Shown piece after piece: positions 41,164 through 51,211 of a stretch of DNA of 64,000 nt. Below the pieces are notes generated by a model. That model worked only from the letters and a program-made list of their open reading frames with translations, did not search any database and was not told where the DNA came from. Numbering within the stretch: position 1 is the stretch's first letter; every line of letters begins with the position of its first letter. The stretch is from Stygiobacter sp. RIFOXYC2_FULL_38_25. GTDB taxonomy: Bacteria; Bacteroidota; Ignavibacteria; Ignavibacteriales; Melioribacteraceae. The position numbers and the translations under genes are program-made. The stretch spans positions 186,001-250,000 of the forward strand of contig MHAZ01000019.1 in the NCBI GenBank assembly GCA_001803165.1, given 5' to 3'.

Positions 41164-44100
41164 TTAATCAATTTCTTTTTTTTGTTTAATTCTTGTTTCA
41201 AAAATGGAATAAAGTACCGGCACAAGAACTAAGGTTATAACACTTGAGAAGAACAATCCGCCAATCGTAGCTATTCCCAATGATTGCCACATTTCAGAAC
41301 CTTGCCCTTTACTCATCGCTAATGGCAAAGTGCCAAGTAGAGTTGTTAAAGTTGTCATAAGTACCGGTCTTAATCTGTTTCTACCTGAATAAATAATTGC
41401 TTCGTACAGCGGAATATTTCTTGCGCGGGTTATATTTATGTAATCAACAAGAACGATAGCATTTTTTACGACTATACCAACAAGCATAACCGCACCCAAT
41501 AACGACATTATGTTTATAGGGAAACCGGTAACTAACAACGCTATTATAACTCCGGTAAATGCAAAGGGAACTGAAAACATAACTATAAACGGATCAAGGA
41601 ATGATTCAAATTGCGCTGCCATAACCATATAAACCAATATAATACTGAGTAATAACAATAAGCCCAAATCCCGGAACGAATCTGATTGTTGTTCGATTTG
41701 TCCGCCATATTCAATAGTTACCGAGCTTGGTATGTACATTTTATTAACATAGTTTTGTATGTCAGTTGTTACGTCCCCTAAAGGTCTGCCTTCAATATCG
41801 GAAACTACTGTTATAACTCTCTCTTGATTTTTTCTTCTCACCTCAGAAGGAGAATATTTTTCAACAATTCTTCCTACATCTTTTAATTTAATAATTCCTC
41901 CCATTGGTGTGGTTAAAGGAAGGTTTTCAATTTGATTAATCGAGGTTCTTTCATTTGGCGGATATCTTAGAAAAATATTATATTCATCACCAAGTTCTCT
42001 ATATTTTGAAGCTGTTAAACCGTAAATATTATTCCTAATTGCATTTGCAACCATAGCCGTGTTTAATCCGTTTAACGCTAATTTTTCTCTATTAAGTGCA
42101 ACTTGTAATTCCGGTTTGGGATCAGTAACGTTTAATTTTACGTCTCTGGTACCTTTTAGATTGTACATAAATTCTTTAATTTGATTAGCAATCCCTTCGG
42201 TTTCGTCAAGATCTTGACCAACTACATCAACGGCAATCGGAGCGCCTCCCATCATAGCAGCTCCCGTACTAGTTGAGATAGTTAATGATTTTATACCAGG
42301 TATGTGTGAAAGTTTTTCTCTAAAGGAATCTGCCATATTAAAAATTGATCTTTCTCTTTGATCTTTTTTTGAGGTCCTTATCATTATACTAGCAATATTA
42401 GATCCTTCACTTTGTCCTATTATAATAGAAGAAAAGCCTTTAGTACTGGTTCCGGCTCTGCCGGAAAAATAAATTACTTCTGGAAAATCTCTTTTAATAA
42501 TATCTTCAACTTTAGCGACTAAAGCAGATGTTTCTTCAAGCCGGGTGCCTGACTGCAGTTCCATTGAAATGGTTAAAGAAGCGGCATCTGATTTCGGCAT
42601 AAACTCTGTCCCTACCAGAGGTATTAAAGCAAGCGATCCTGCAAAAATTAAAACCGAAATAATTATCGTTGTACCCTTATGCCCCAAAACCCAAATAAGC
42701 ACTTTCTTGTAAAACTCGTCTAATGAATCGAGCATTTTTCCTAAAGAACTATCAATTGTTTTTAAGGCTTTGTTTTTGATAGGTTTTTCATCTTTTCGGG
42801 ATGCCAGTAGTTTTGAAGAAAGCATAGGGACTATAGTTAAAGCTGCAAAAAGAGAAATTAAAATAGTTATTGTAACCATAAAACCGAGCTGTCTAAATAA
42901 AATGCCCGAAAGCCCGGTGATAAATACCAACGGGAAAAAGACCGCTACAATCGTTAACGTTGAAGCCATTACAGCTAAACCGACTTCAGTGGATCCGAAA
43001 ATTGCGGCTTCTCTTGGCCTTGAACCTCTTTCCACATGTCGTGTTACATTTTCTATAATTACAATGGCATCATCTACAACCATCCCTATGGCTATTGCTA
43101 ACGAAGAAAGTGAAATAATATTTAATGTGTTGCCGGAAAAGTATAGATAAACAAAAGCGCCTATTAATGAAACCGGTATAGTCAAAAGAACAATTACAGC
43201 TGCGCGCCATTTTCTTAAAAAAACCAAGAGTACAATTGTAACAAAAACGAATGCGTAAAGAATTGTTTCGGAAAGATTACTTATTGAATCTACGATATAT
43301 TCAGAGCTATCCATTATTTTTTCTACGCTTACATCAGAGGGCAATTCATTTTTAATAGTTTCTATTTTAGCCAAAACCTCCCTTGCTACATCAACAGTAT
43401 TCGCGCCGGATTGCTTTTGGATCATCAACATCAAACCACGCTTTCCTCCCATCAGCCTCACATCTCTCGTGTTTTCTTCCAATGTATCGCGAACAGTAGC
43501 GACATCTTTAAGATAAACTATTCTTCCGGCTTGTTGACCGACTACAACCTTTCCCATCTCTTTAGCGCTTGTGAATTCGCCTACAGTTCTAACATTATAT
43601 TCTATTCTTCCCATTTTTATAGAACCGGCCGGCAAATTTAGGTTTTCGCCTGCTAAAACATTGCCAATCCCCGAAGTAGTTAAGTTAAATGCTTGTAATT
43701 TATTGGGATCAATATCAATTGAGATTTGCCTTACCGGACCACCTAAGTTTTGGACGGTGCCAACACCGGGTAGTCTTTTCAACTGATTCGCAATCTTATC
43801 TTCTACTAATTTATTCAAACCGATATAGCTTTCATCAGCAGTTATCCCCAGCATAACTATAGGCATCATATCTGTGCTGAATTTAAATATTATCGGTTCA
43901 TCGGCATCATTGGGCAAGTTTCTTTTTACTAGTTCTAATGCGTTGCGTATATCATTGGCAGCTTCGTCTAAGTTTGAACCGTATTCGAATTCTAAGGTAA
44001 CAGCCGATACATTATCAATTGATGTTGATGTAATCTTTTTAAGGTTACTGACGGAGCTAAGACCTGTCTCAATTTTTTTCGATAAATTTATTTCAATATC

Positions 44101-44271
44101 TTGAGCAGTTGCCCCGGGATATGAAGTTAAGACACTTATCATCGGTATTTCAATTTCCGGTAACAAGTCAATCGATAATCTTTGGTAAGAAACTAATCCT
44201 AAAACTATAATTGCCAGATAGAGTATTATTGTTAATACCGGTCTTTTTACAGATATTTCGGGTAAAGTCAT
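41164..44271 (-). CDS. RND efflux permease (HAE1/AcrB-like)
   Basis: The 1035-aa protein has twelve membrane segments in two halves with two large periplasmic loops. It starts with SVKRPVLTIILYLAIIVLGL, has the central NxxD-like proton relay region (AIAIGMVVDDAIVIIENVTR with the two Asp), and repeats the layout in the second half (GIVVKNAIVLVDYI). It exports drugs or lipophilic compounds with its adaptor and TolC partners, using proton motive force. The gene overlaps the adaptor gene by 4 bp. Confidence 0.93.
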   Translation of the reverse strand: MTLPEISVKRPVLTIILYLAIIVLGLVSYQRLSIDLLPEIEIPMISVLTSYPGATAQDIEINLSKKIETGLSSVSNLKKITSTSIDNVSAVTLEFEYGSNLDEAANDIRNALELVKRNLPNDADEPIIFKFSTDMMPIVMLGITADESYIGLNKLVEDKIANQLKRLPGVGTVQNLGGPVRQISIDIDPNKLQAFNLTTSGIGNVLAGENLNLPAGSIKMGRIEYNVRTVGEFTSAKEMGKVVVGQQAGRIVYLKDVATVRDTLEENTRDVRLMGGKRGLMLMIQKQSGANTVDVAREVLAKIETIKNELPSDVSVEKIMDSSEYIVDSISNLSETILYAFVFVTIVLLVFLRKWRAAVIVLLTIPVSLIGAFVYLYFSGNTLNIISLSSLAIAIGMVVDDAIVIIENVTRHVERGSRPREAAIFGSTEVGLAVMASTLTIVAVFFPLVFITGLSGILFRQLGFMVTITILISLFAALTIVPMLSSKLLASRKDEKPIKNKALKTIDSSLGKMLDSLDEFYKKVLIWVLGHKGTTIIISVLIFAGSLALIPLVGTEFMPKSDAASLTISMELQSGTRLEETSALVAKVEDIIKRDFPEVIYFSGRAGTSTKGFSSIIIGQSEGSNIASIMIRTSKKDQRERSIFNMADSFREKLSHIPGIKSLTISTSTGAAMMGGAPIAVDVVGQDLDETEGIANQIKEFMYNLKGTRDVKLNVTDPKPELQVALNREKLALNGLNTAMVANAIRNNIYGLTASKYRELGDEYNIFLRYPPNERTSINQIENLPLTTPMGGIIKLKDVGRIVEKYSPSEVRRKNQERVITVVSDIEGRPLGDVTTDIQNYVNKMYIPSSVTIEYGGQIEQQSDSFRDLGLLLLLSIILVYMVMAAQFESFLDPFIVMFSVPFAFTGVIIALLVTGFPINIMSLLGAVMLVGIVVKNAIVLVDYINITRARNIPLYEAIIYSGRNRLRPVLMTTLTTLLGTLPLAMSKGQGSEMWQSLGIATIGGLFFSSVITLVLVPVLYSIFETRIKQKKEID

Positions 44272-45320
44272 TTGGTCTCTCCTGTTCTTTTGATATTTAC
44301 AGTCGAACCATCTTTAACGCGTACTTGTCCGTTAACAATTAAATTATCGGCTTCTTTTAATCCTTCAATTATTTCTATTTGATTATTAAATTCTCTTCCG
44401 GTTTTTACTGTTCTTCTAACAGCTTTATTCCCTTCGGTTACAAATGCGTAGAAAGTAAATGTACCCGTTTGTTTCAAAATTGCGGAGCGATCAACAACTA
44501 GTGCGGATACCTGCCCAAAATTTATAGTTGATCTTATATACATTCCCGGTCTAAGCTTTCTCCCATCGTTAGGTATTTTTATTTCTATATCAAAAGTTCT
44601 GGTTGCGGAATTAATGGTAGGATTGATTTTGCTAACGACTCCAGTAAATTTTATTCCTGGATATGCATCTGCTTGAACATCTGCTTTTTGCCCAAGACGT
44701 AAATCTTTGAAGTTTAACTCGCTCACACTGGTTTTTAATTTAAGGGGATTCAACTGCATTAGTGTAACAACTGCCGGCGCCCCGCTTCCACCCGGTGCAA
44801 GAAGAAATACTTCACCATCATTCATTTTTTTCGATGTTATTATCCCGGAGAAAGGAGCTTTGAATTGAGTATTTGCCAACAATAAATTATAAGCATATTC
44901 TGCTGTTTCATATCCGGCTTTCACTTTATCAAATTGCTGCTTGCTAATAGAGCCCTGTTCAATCAGAGGTTTCATTCTATTGAAATCATCCTTAGCAACT
45001 TCATATTGAATCTTAGCTTGGGCTAATTGTGTATCATCCATCTGAAAAAGAATATCACCCTCTTTAACCTCGTTGCCTTCTTCAACAAATATTTTTTCAA
45101 TTCTCCCTGTTGTTTGCGCTCCAAGATTGGCTTCTTTCCACGCATAAAGAGTTCCTACCAAATAAATTGTTTGATCGAGATTACTTTTCTCAACTTTCTT
45201 TGTTTCAACGGGAATAGCTTCATTTATATTTTTTCCGTTAGTATTATTATCTTCTTTTGAGCACCCTATGGCAAAAAGTAGAGATAAGGCAAAAAATACT
45301 ACTAAAAATTTCTTCTTCAT
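44268..45320 (-). CDS. RND efflux periplasmic adaptor (membrane fusion protein)
   Basis: The 350-aa lipoprotein begins with a signal and lipobox (LLFAIGCSKED). The family blocks are visible: the lipoyl half-motifs (ANLGAQTTGRIEKIFVEEGN, FKAPFSGIITSKKMNDGE), a short alpha hairpin, a beta-barrel (RPGMYIRSTINFG) and a membrane-proximal domain. It links the permease to the TolC protein across the periplasm. Confidence 0.92.
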   Translation of the reverse strand: MKKKFLVVFFALSLLFAIGCSKEDNNTNGKNINEAIPVETKKVEKSNLDQTIYLVGTLYAWKEANLGAQTTGRIEKIFVEEGNEVKEGDILFQMDDTQLAQAKIQYEVAKDDFNRMKPLIEQGSISKQQFDKVKAGYETAEYAYNLLLANTQFKAPFSGIITSKKMNDGEVFLLAPGGSGAPAVVTLMQLNPLKLKTSVSELNFKDLRLGQKADVQADAYPGIKFTGVVSKINPTINSATRTFDIEIKIPNDGRKLRPGMYIRSTINFGQVSALVVDRSAILKQTGTFTFYAFVTEGNKAVRRTVKTGREFNNQIEIIEGLKEADNLIVNGQVRVKDGSTVNIKRTGETK

Positions 45321-45342
45321 TTTATTCTCCTTAATCTTTTTT

Positions 45343-46671
45343 TTATTTTCTACCTAATAAGTATTGAAGATCGGCTTCTGCAACTTTCAAATCGTAAATT
45401 GCTTGTAATTTATTTAGCTTGGCTTGCCGCAATGCAAGTTCTGAATCATTTAATTCAAGTTGAGTTCCGATACCATTTTCTAACCTTGTCTTGGCTATAG
45501 CATAACCTTCTTCTGCTTGCTGTACTGTTTTCATTTGACCATTTATTCTTTTAACAGCTTGTTCAATTCTGTAAACAACGCTCTGTGTTTGTGTTTTAAG
45601 AACTTCAATCAAGTTTTTCTTTTGTTCATCTACCTGTGTCGATGCAATCTCTGCCTGTTGCACTCTTGATGGTGTTTTAAACCCGTTAAAAACCGGTATT
45701 TGAAGTTGTACACCTACAACAAAAGTACTTACCCACTTATAGTTCTCAAATTTGAAATCATTTGCTTGTGTTTGATATTGATAATTCCCGAATGCAGCTA
45801 GAGAAGGGAAATATGCTGATTTTTCAAGTGATATTGAGGTATTCGTGATCTCTAACTGTTTATTAACTATATTTAATTGCGGATTATTTATTAGCACTTG
45901 ATTTATTATTTCATCTATGGAGGGAATTTGATAATCTTCTGCAAATTCTAAATCACCTGTAATTTCTATCTCTTTTTCATAACTTAATCCTATTGTTATT
46001 CCTAATCCATCCTTAGCTAACTTATAATTGTTCTCAGCTTGTTGTGCCAGCGGTTTTAAGTTCTCAACTCCCACTTCAGCCCTTAACAAGTCGTAATTAG
46101 AAAGAACTTCATTTTTATTTAGTCTTTTTACATTTTCAAAATTATCCAAAGCATTTTGCAAACTCTGCTGCATTACATTCTTAAACTCTCTGCCAATTAT
46201 CACATTTAAAAAAGCTTTTTTCACATCGGTAATGGTCTTAACCTCCATTGATTTAAGGTTTTCAGTGCTTAATTCAACTCCTGAGGAGGCAATTCCAATT
46301 CCATCATATAAACCTAAAGCGAAAAGAGGTACACTCGCTCCTACTGTTCCAACATATGAATTATCGGAACCTATTTCTAATATACTTGGTTGACCCGGAG
46401 GACTGAATGGAGAACCCGCTGGTAAGAATATGACCGGCTTCTCAATAAATCGCTGATATTGTGCACTCGCATCAATCTTTGGAAATAATCCGCTCCGTGC
46501 TTCGCGTAATTTTTGTTCGGATTTTTCCACTTCCATCTTCGATATTCTTATGTTAGAATTTTTTTCTAATGCAAGCTCTACAGCTTTATTTATATCTAAG
46601 ATTAATTTTTCTTGTGTTTGACCATAGAGCAAGTTTGTCAATGTAATTAAACAGAAAAGTATTTTCTTCAT
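45343..46671 (-). CDS. TolC-family outer-membrane efflux protein
   Basis: The 442-aa protein has a signal peptide (ending near LYGQ) and the two-fold repeat of long helices and strand pairs typical of TolC (NKAVELALEKNSNIRISKME, DLKVAEADLQYLLGRK end). It forms the outer-membrane exit duct of this pump. It is 22 bp upstream of the adaptor gene in the same operon. Confidence 0.92.
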   Translation of the reverse strand: MKKILFCLITLTNLLYGQTQEKLILDINKAVELALEKNSNIRISKMEVEKSEQKLREARSGLFPKIDASAQYQRFIEKPVIFLPAGSPFSPPGQPSILEIGSDNSYVGTVGASVPLFALGLYDGIGIASSGVELSTENLKSMEVKTITDVKKAFLNVIIGREFKNVMQQSLQNALDNFENVKRLNKNEVLSNYDLLRAEVGVENLKPLAQQAENNYKLAKDGLGITIGLSYEKEIEITGDLEFAEDYQIPSIDEIINQVLINNPQLNIVNKQLEITNTSISLEKSAYFPSLAAFGNYQYQTQANDFKFENYKWVSTFVVGVQLQIPVFNGFKTPSRVQQAEIASTQVDEQKKNLIEVLKTQTQSVVYRIEQAVKRINGQMKTVQQAEEGYAIAKTRLENGIGTQLELNDSELALRQAKLNKLQAIYDLKVAEADLQYLLGRK

Positions 46672-46730
46672 TTATTACTACTCCAATTTATTCTCTTATT
46701 TGCTAATCGTTTTAAAATCATCGTCTATTT

Positions 46731-47354
46731 TTATTTTTTGAGACCTTCAAAAAGTAATTTTAATATGAACTCTATATCTTTTTCTACTTTACTAAAATCA
46801 ATTTGATTTACTTTTGGTGTAGAAGTATTATATAACTCCCGGTATCGTATAGCTTCTGAAATGGTAACTATTGATTTTGCTAATCCGTTTGAATCACATT
46901 TTTTTATATCGTTGTTTTTTATTCCTTCGTCTATAATTTGTTTGACAATTGTTTCCTCATCTTTAATTATTTCTTCCAGTACCGTTTGAATTTTGTTCTT
47001 AATCTCCAGATAAAGACTCACAGTCATATCGTAAGGATTTATGGCTGCCCTGAGATATTTTATTTTTGCTCTTTCATACTCTAGAACTTTATCACATATT
47101 TTTGATTTACTTTTTATCGCAGCGGTTAATCCACTTAAATACGTTTTTCTTTCGTTTTGTATTACGTCAAAGAGAATGGCTTCTTTGTTGTTGTAATAAT
47201 AATAGAGTGAGGTTTTTTTCATCCCTATGGCGTTTGCTATATCATCAAGTGTCGTCTTAGAAAATCCGTACTTCGCAAAAAGATCTCTTGAGACTTCTAA
47301 AATCATTCTCTTCTTATTTTCTGCACTAGCTTCTTGCTTTTTGTCTATTGGCAT
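46731..47354 (-). CDS. TetR/AcrR-family repressor
   Basis: The N-terminal HTH is typical (KKRMILEVSRDLFAKYGFSK, TTLDDIANAIGMKKTSLYYY, YNNKEAIL), with a helical ligand domain behind it. It is the first gene of the efflux operon, so it probably represses the pump genes and itself. The start at ATG 47354 is preferred because GAGAAGA lies close upstream; an upstream TTG adds four residues. The 100-bp region above it includes GTTCGAAAC, a TTCGAA-centred near-palindrome that could be the operator. Confidence 0.88.
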   Translation of the reverse strand: MPIDKKQEASAENKKRMILEVSRDLFAKYGFSKTTLDDIANAIGMKKTSLYYYYNNKEAILFDVIQNERKTYLSGLTAAIKSKSKICDKVLEYERAKIKYLRAAINPYDMTVSLYLEIKNKIQTVLEEIIKDEETIVKQIIDEGIKNNDIKKCDSNGLAKSIVTISEAIRYRELYNTSTPKVNQIDFSKVEKDIEFILKLLFEGLKK

Positions 47355-47480
47355 TATTCTTCTCAAACTTATTATTAGAATGTTCGAAACGTATGAATAA
47401 TCATGATATTTGTCAAGTAGTTATACTCGCTTTCTTGCATTACAAAAAAAATGTGTAGAATATTTGGCAGTTATATTTTT

Positions 47481-47975
47481 CTAATATAAAATCAAAAAGA
47501 AGGAAAGACTTTCAACACCGGGATTGTAATCGGCAAATCCACCATTAGATATGTGATTAAAGCTCATACCAACGCGCAGACCCTTTTTTTTAACGTAGGA
47601 AATCCCAACTTGTGATCTAAATTCTAAGAGATTACCAAGATCTTTACCCCTGCCTTTTGTATAAAGACCTATTGCAAAACTTGGTGTAATAAAATAAGAA
47701 TCGAAGATTATCTCTTTGCATAAACCAAAGTAAAAATAATTACTCATCTTTGAAGTAGTCATTATTCCAATGATTTGATTTAATGTCAGAAAGTCGGTTA
47801 TATTTGCCCGAAGCTCAATTCCGCTCTCAAGTACTCCGATATCTTTTTCTAATGCATTAAATTTTCCAAATGAGAATACAAAAGATGAGAAGTTTTGTGA
47901 AAAGGCGCTATTATAAAGGACAAAGCTTAGAATCATTATAAATAGCGCCTTCGTTAAAGTGTTTTTACTTTTCAC
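47481..47975 (-). CDS. PagL-like lipid A acyl hydrolase
   Basis: The 164-aa protein has a signal peptide (ending near AFSQ) and alternating beta-barrel strands. The C-terminal part holds the family signature GLRVGMSFNHISNGGFADYN with NPGVESL, where His, Ser and Glu match the PagL catalytic set. PagL removes an acyl chain from lipid A in the outer membrane. It is shorter than average, and the last strand ends with FFLILY. Confidence 0.75.
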   Translation of the reverse strand: MKSKNTLTKALFIMILSFVLYNSAFSQNFSSFVFSFGKFNALEKDIGVLESGIELRANITDFLTLNQIIGIMTTSKMSNYFYFGLCKEIIFDSYFITPSFAIGLYTKGRGKDLGNLLEFRSQVGISYVKKKGLRVGMSFNHISNGGFADYNPGVESLSFFLILY

Positions 47976-47987
47976 CGAGTAAATACC

Positions 47988-49004
47988 TTATTGATTAACT
48001 ATTCGATCTTGCTGCATAAAATCAACCATCCAGCCGGGATATTCCGGATCAAGTTTGCTTACTTCATCTAATTTTCTCAGCCCATCTTCTGTAAAAGTTA
48101 TTTCAGTGGACTTTAGATTATCTTTTAACTGGGTTTCATTTTTAACGCCTATTATAACACTCGAAACAACTTTCTGATGTAATAACCACGCTAAAGCAAC
48201 TTGAGCAACTGAAGCATTATGTGTTTTACCTAATTCATTCATCACATCAATAATATTAAAAGCTTTTTCTTTATTGATTGGTGGAAAGTCAAATTCTTTT
48301 CTTCTCGAATTTTCTTCCGGCATTTGATTTCTTCTGTATTTACCGGACAAAAATCCTCCAGCAAGTGGACTCCATACCATCAAACCCAATTTTTGATCTT
48401 TAAGCAATGGTACAATTTCTCTTTCCAAATCTCTCCCAGCAATCGAATAATAAGCTTGAAGCGATTTGAATTTATTGAAACCATTTTTATCAGATATCCA
48501 CAAACTCTTCATCAATTGCCAGGCTGTTAAGTTAGAACATCCGATGTACCTGACTTTTCCGCTTTTGACCAAATCATCTAAAGCACGTAATGTTTCTTCA
48601 AGAGGTGTAAGTATATCGAAACCGTGAATCTGATAGAGATCAATATAATCTGTTCCAAGTCTCTTTAAGCTTTCATCAACTTGCTGCATAATGTGAACTC
48701 GTGATAAACCAACATCATTAACGCCTTCACCCATTTTGCCTCTAACTTTCGTTGCAAGGATTACATTTTTTCTTTTCGTAGCTAAAGACTTCCCGAGTAT
48801 CTGCTCTGAAATACCAGTCGAATAAATGTTCGCAGTATCAAAAAAGTTAATACCGGCGTCTATTGCAATACCCACCAATCTATCGGCTTCGTCTTGTTGT
48901 GTTTTACCAACATTAGCCCACATATCAGTGCCTCCAAAACCCATAGTGCCAAAACACAATTCGGATATCAAAACACCTGTATCTCCTAAAGTTCGATATT
49001 TCAT
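47988..49004 (-). CDS. Aldo/keto reductase
   Basis: The 338-aa protein has the AKR pattern: RTLGDTGVLISELCFGTMGF, DAGINFFDTANIYSTGISEQ with the catalytic Asp and Tyr, VILATKVRG with Lys, and YIDLYQIHGFD with His, plus NADPH-binding residues near the C-terminus (VVSSVIIGVKNETQLKDNL). It reduces aldehydes or ketones with NADPH. The substrate is unknown. It ends 12 bp before the PagL-like gene's start, so the two may share a transcript. Confidence 0.9.
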   Translation of the reverse strand: MKYRTLGDTGVLISELCFGTMGFGGTDMWANVGKTQQDEADRLVGIAIDAGINFFDTANIYSTGISEQILGKSLATKRKNVILATKVRGKMGEGVNDVGLSRVHIMQQVDESLKRLGTDYIDLYQIHGFDILTPLEETLRALDDLVKSGKVRYIGCSNLTAWQLMKSLWISDKNGFNKFKSLQAYYSIAGRDLEREIVPLLKDQKLGLMVWSPLAGGFLSGKYRRNQMPEENSRRKEFDFPPINKEKAFNIIDVMNELGKTHNASVAQVALAWLLHQKVVSSVIIGVKNETQLKDNLKSTEITFTEDGLRKLDEVSKLDPEYPGWMVDFMQQDRIVNQ

Positions 49005-49122
49005 ATTTTCACCTTTTTTTGAATCTTTAAAATTATTTAGTAACTATATGTTTTTTATATAATATTTGCTTGCAACCGGAGTTGCTAAAGTGATTGTGTG
49101 AGAATATATAATCAGAAAGCGA

Positions 49123-49326
49123 TTACTTCACTTCCACTTCAACAACTTCACCTTTAAACTCACATTTCTTATGAGCTCCATCGCAAAATGGTTTATTTGA
49201 TGATTGCCCGCATCGGCAAAGTGCAATCATTTTTTGAGAAAGAATCTCTTCTTTCCCATCTTTTATTAACTTTGCTTCGGTTACTTCAAGCAAATATGGA
49301 CCGTTTTCAGCAGCTTTAATTTTCAT
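49123..49326 (-). CDS. CDGSH iron-sulfur domain protein
   Basis: The 67-aa protein has the CDGSH cluster motif (CRCGQSSNKPFCDGAHKKCEF) that binds a redox-active 2Fe-2S cluster through three Cys and one His. It lies 14 bp downstream of the NmrA-like gene in the same direction and has a role in redox or iron-sulfur handling, which is known for the family only in general terms. Confidence 0.9.
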   Translation of the reverse strand: MKIKAAENGPYLLEVTEAKLIKDGKEEILSQKMIALCRCGQSSNKPFCDGAHKKCEFKGEVVEVEVK

Positions 49327-49340
49327 GGTATTCTCCTTTA

Positions 49341-50201
49341 TTATTTTTTATAAACATTTAACAGAAAATCTTTAAGATCAACCGGTTTTCTTCCAAGTAA
49401 TTTCTCGAGAGTAGGATCAATAAAATCAAATTCACCGGCTTTCATTGATTCTGCTATGCTTCCCATTAATTCAGCAACTTCTTTCGGCATTCCGAATTTT
49501 ATGATGTTTTCCTTCAATGCTTCAACTGGAATATCAACATATTTAATTTGTTTTCCGGTTATCTCAGAAAGCATTCCCGCGATTTCATCAAATGTATATT
49601 TACTTCCGGAAGTAATTTCATAAATTTTATTTTGATGATTTGTTATATCTGAAAGCACAACTGCATTCGCTTCTGCCATATTAATTCTTGCAGCAAAATT
49701 AATCTTTGCATTGCCGGAAGAATAATAAATAGCTCCGCTTTCAAGAGCATTGCCAATTATATCCGGTAAGAAATCGGCGTAATAAGTATTGCGCATAATT
49801 GTGTAAGCGATGCCGGAATTTTTTATATCTTCTTCTGTTTTATAATGATCTATCCCGGCAGAAAATTTTGAATTTGGATTACCTCCTAAAACACTAGTAT
49901 AAACAATGTGCTTTACACCGTTTTGTTTAGCTGCTTTAATTGCATTAGCGTGTTGTGCGTGTCTATCACCCATCGTGCTTGATGAAACAAGCAAAAATGT
50001 TTCAACACCTTTAAATGCATTTACTAAAGAATCGTAATTCAGGTAATCGCCGATTGCTAATTCAACACCTTTGGCTTTAAAATCTTTACCTTTCTCTTCG
50101 GCTCTTACTAAAGCTTTTATTTTTGAATTCGGATTTTTCTTTAGTAAAAAATCAATTGTTGCACCGCCAAGATGTCCGTTTGCACCAGTTATTAGTATCA
50201 T
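49341..50201 (-). CDS. NmrA/NAD(P)-binding oxidoreductase
   Basis: The 286-aa protein begins with a Rossmann motif (MILITGANGHLGGATIDFLL) and continues in the style of NmrA/QOR2-like atypical SDR proteins (VELAIGDYLNYDSLVNAFKG, THIVYTS-like VKHIVYTSVLGGNP, YTIMRNTYYADFLPD). The SDR catalytic Tyr-x-x-x-Lys is not obvious. Such proteins act as NAD(P)H sensors or quinone reductases. Confidence 0.85.
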   Translation of the reverse strand: MILITGANGHLGGATIDFLLKKNPNSKIKALVRAEEKGKDFKAKGVELAIGDYLNYDSLVNAFKGVETFLLVSSSTMGDRHAQHANAIKAAKQNGVKHIVYTSVLGGNPNSKFSAGIDHYKTEEDIKNSGIAYTIMRNTYYADFLPDIIGNALESGAIYYSSGNAKINFAARINMAEANAVVLSDITNHQNKIYEITSGSKYTFDEIAGMLSEITGKQIKYVDIPVEALKENIIKFGMPKEVAELMGSIAESMKAGEFDFIDPTLEKLLGRKPVDLKDFLLNVYKK

Positions 50202-50329
50202 TTATTTTCCTCTTAATTATTGTTTTAAATTATATTTCTCTACTTCAGTCTTTTTTTTAAATGTTATTTGAGCAAGCATTGTTATTCTTGCTCATTGTTT
50301 CTTCCGAGTTTTCTTTCAAAGTCAGCAGA

Positions 50330-50710
50330 TTAAATAATGGCAGCAATCAGACCAACTCCAATTCCAATTAAAACAGAATAATAAATTATTTGCCTTGCTC
50401 TCTTCTTATCTTTTCTCACAAATTCATTATTATTTACTTTGTTTGATTTTCCTAATGAATCATAATTGAACATCTCAGCCAATCCGTAGTAAGCACAGAA
50501 ACGCATTCGTGCTTGTAAAAAACCAATTGCAGATATTACAGCCGGAATAAATGTAAGAAAACGAACTCCCTTTGAAACTTCAAAATAAACGAAAAGAGAA
50601 TGTGTAAGAACGGTTAAAATTAATCCTACAATACCGGCTCGTTTCCGCTTATTTATTTCATCTTTACCGATGTTACAAACACCGGGGATGTAATTATTAG
50701 TGCTCATCAT
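50330..50710 (-). CDS. Hypothetical membrane protein
   Basis: The 126-aa protein has membrane helices at about 26-45 (VGLILTVLTHSLFVYF), 50-67 (RFLTFIPAVISAIGFL) and 107-125 (IIYYSVLIGIGVGLIAAII). A Cys-containing turn (RMRFCAYYGLAEMFN) lies between the second and third. No family was recognised. It stands between the NmrA-like and DoxX genes in a leftward group linked to redox functions. Confidence 0.6.
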   Translation of the reverse strand: MMSTNNYIPGVCNIGKDEINKRKRAGIVGLILTVLTHSLFVYFEVSKGVRFLTFIPAVISAIGFLQARMRFCAYYGLAEMFNYDSLGKSNKVNNNEFVRKDKKRARQIIYYSVLIGIGVGLIAAII

Positions 50711-50804
50711 AATTCACTTCTTTTTATTAACAAATATTATTGCACCGCTCAATCTTTAGAGGTGCCATAAAGAAAGTTTTGGATTGTATCCTACTCTCAA
50801 TCTT

Positions 50805-51200
50805 TTAATTGATGCTCAACGGAACATTTGGAACAACTTTATAAAGATACCATATCAATATAGCAGCACCGGTTAATGCCATATTTTTCATAAACATTAT
50901 CATATCGTTTTGTTTCATCATTGGATCTTTAACAGTCCAAAAGTTGTGCATCAAGAAAGAAGTTGGCACTAAAAAAACGACAATTAATAAAGCTCCAATT
51001 TCAACATAAGCTCCTAATAGAACGCTTAGTCCCCCCAGCATCAACATTATTCCGGTAACTATAACACCTAATTTTGGCGCGGGTACTTTTTTAGATGCAG
51101 CATATTGAGCCATTTGTTCAGTTTGAGTGAAATGTCCCAAACCTGAAAATAAAAATATCATTGAAAAAAGAAAACGAGCTGCTAAAACAAGTATGTCCAT
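50805..51200 (-). CDS. DoxX-family membrane protein
   Basis: The 131-aa protein has four membrane helices with the DoxX pattern (AARFLFSMIFLFSGLGHFTQ, VIVTGIMLMLGGLSVLLGAY, LIVVFLVPTSFLMHNFWTV, GAAILIWYLY). DoxX proteins are linked to membrane redox and thiol stress. It is 11 bp downstream of the DsbA-like gene and probably cotranscribed. Confidence 0.85.
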   Translation of the reverse strand: MDILVLAARFLFSMIFLFSGLGHFTQTEQMAQYAASKKVPAPKLGVIVTGIMLMLGGLSVLLGAYVEIGALLIVVFLVPTSFLMHNFWTVKDPMMKQNDMIMFMKNMALTGAAILIWYLYKVVPNVPLSIN

Positions 51201-51211
51201 TGTACTCTCCT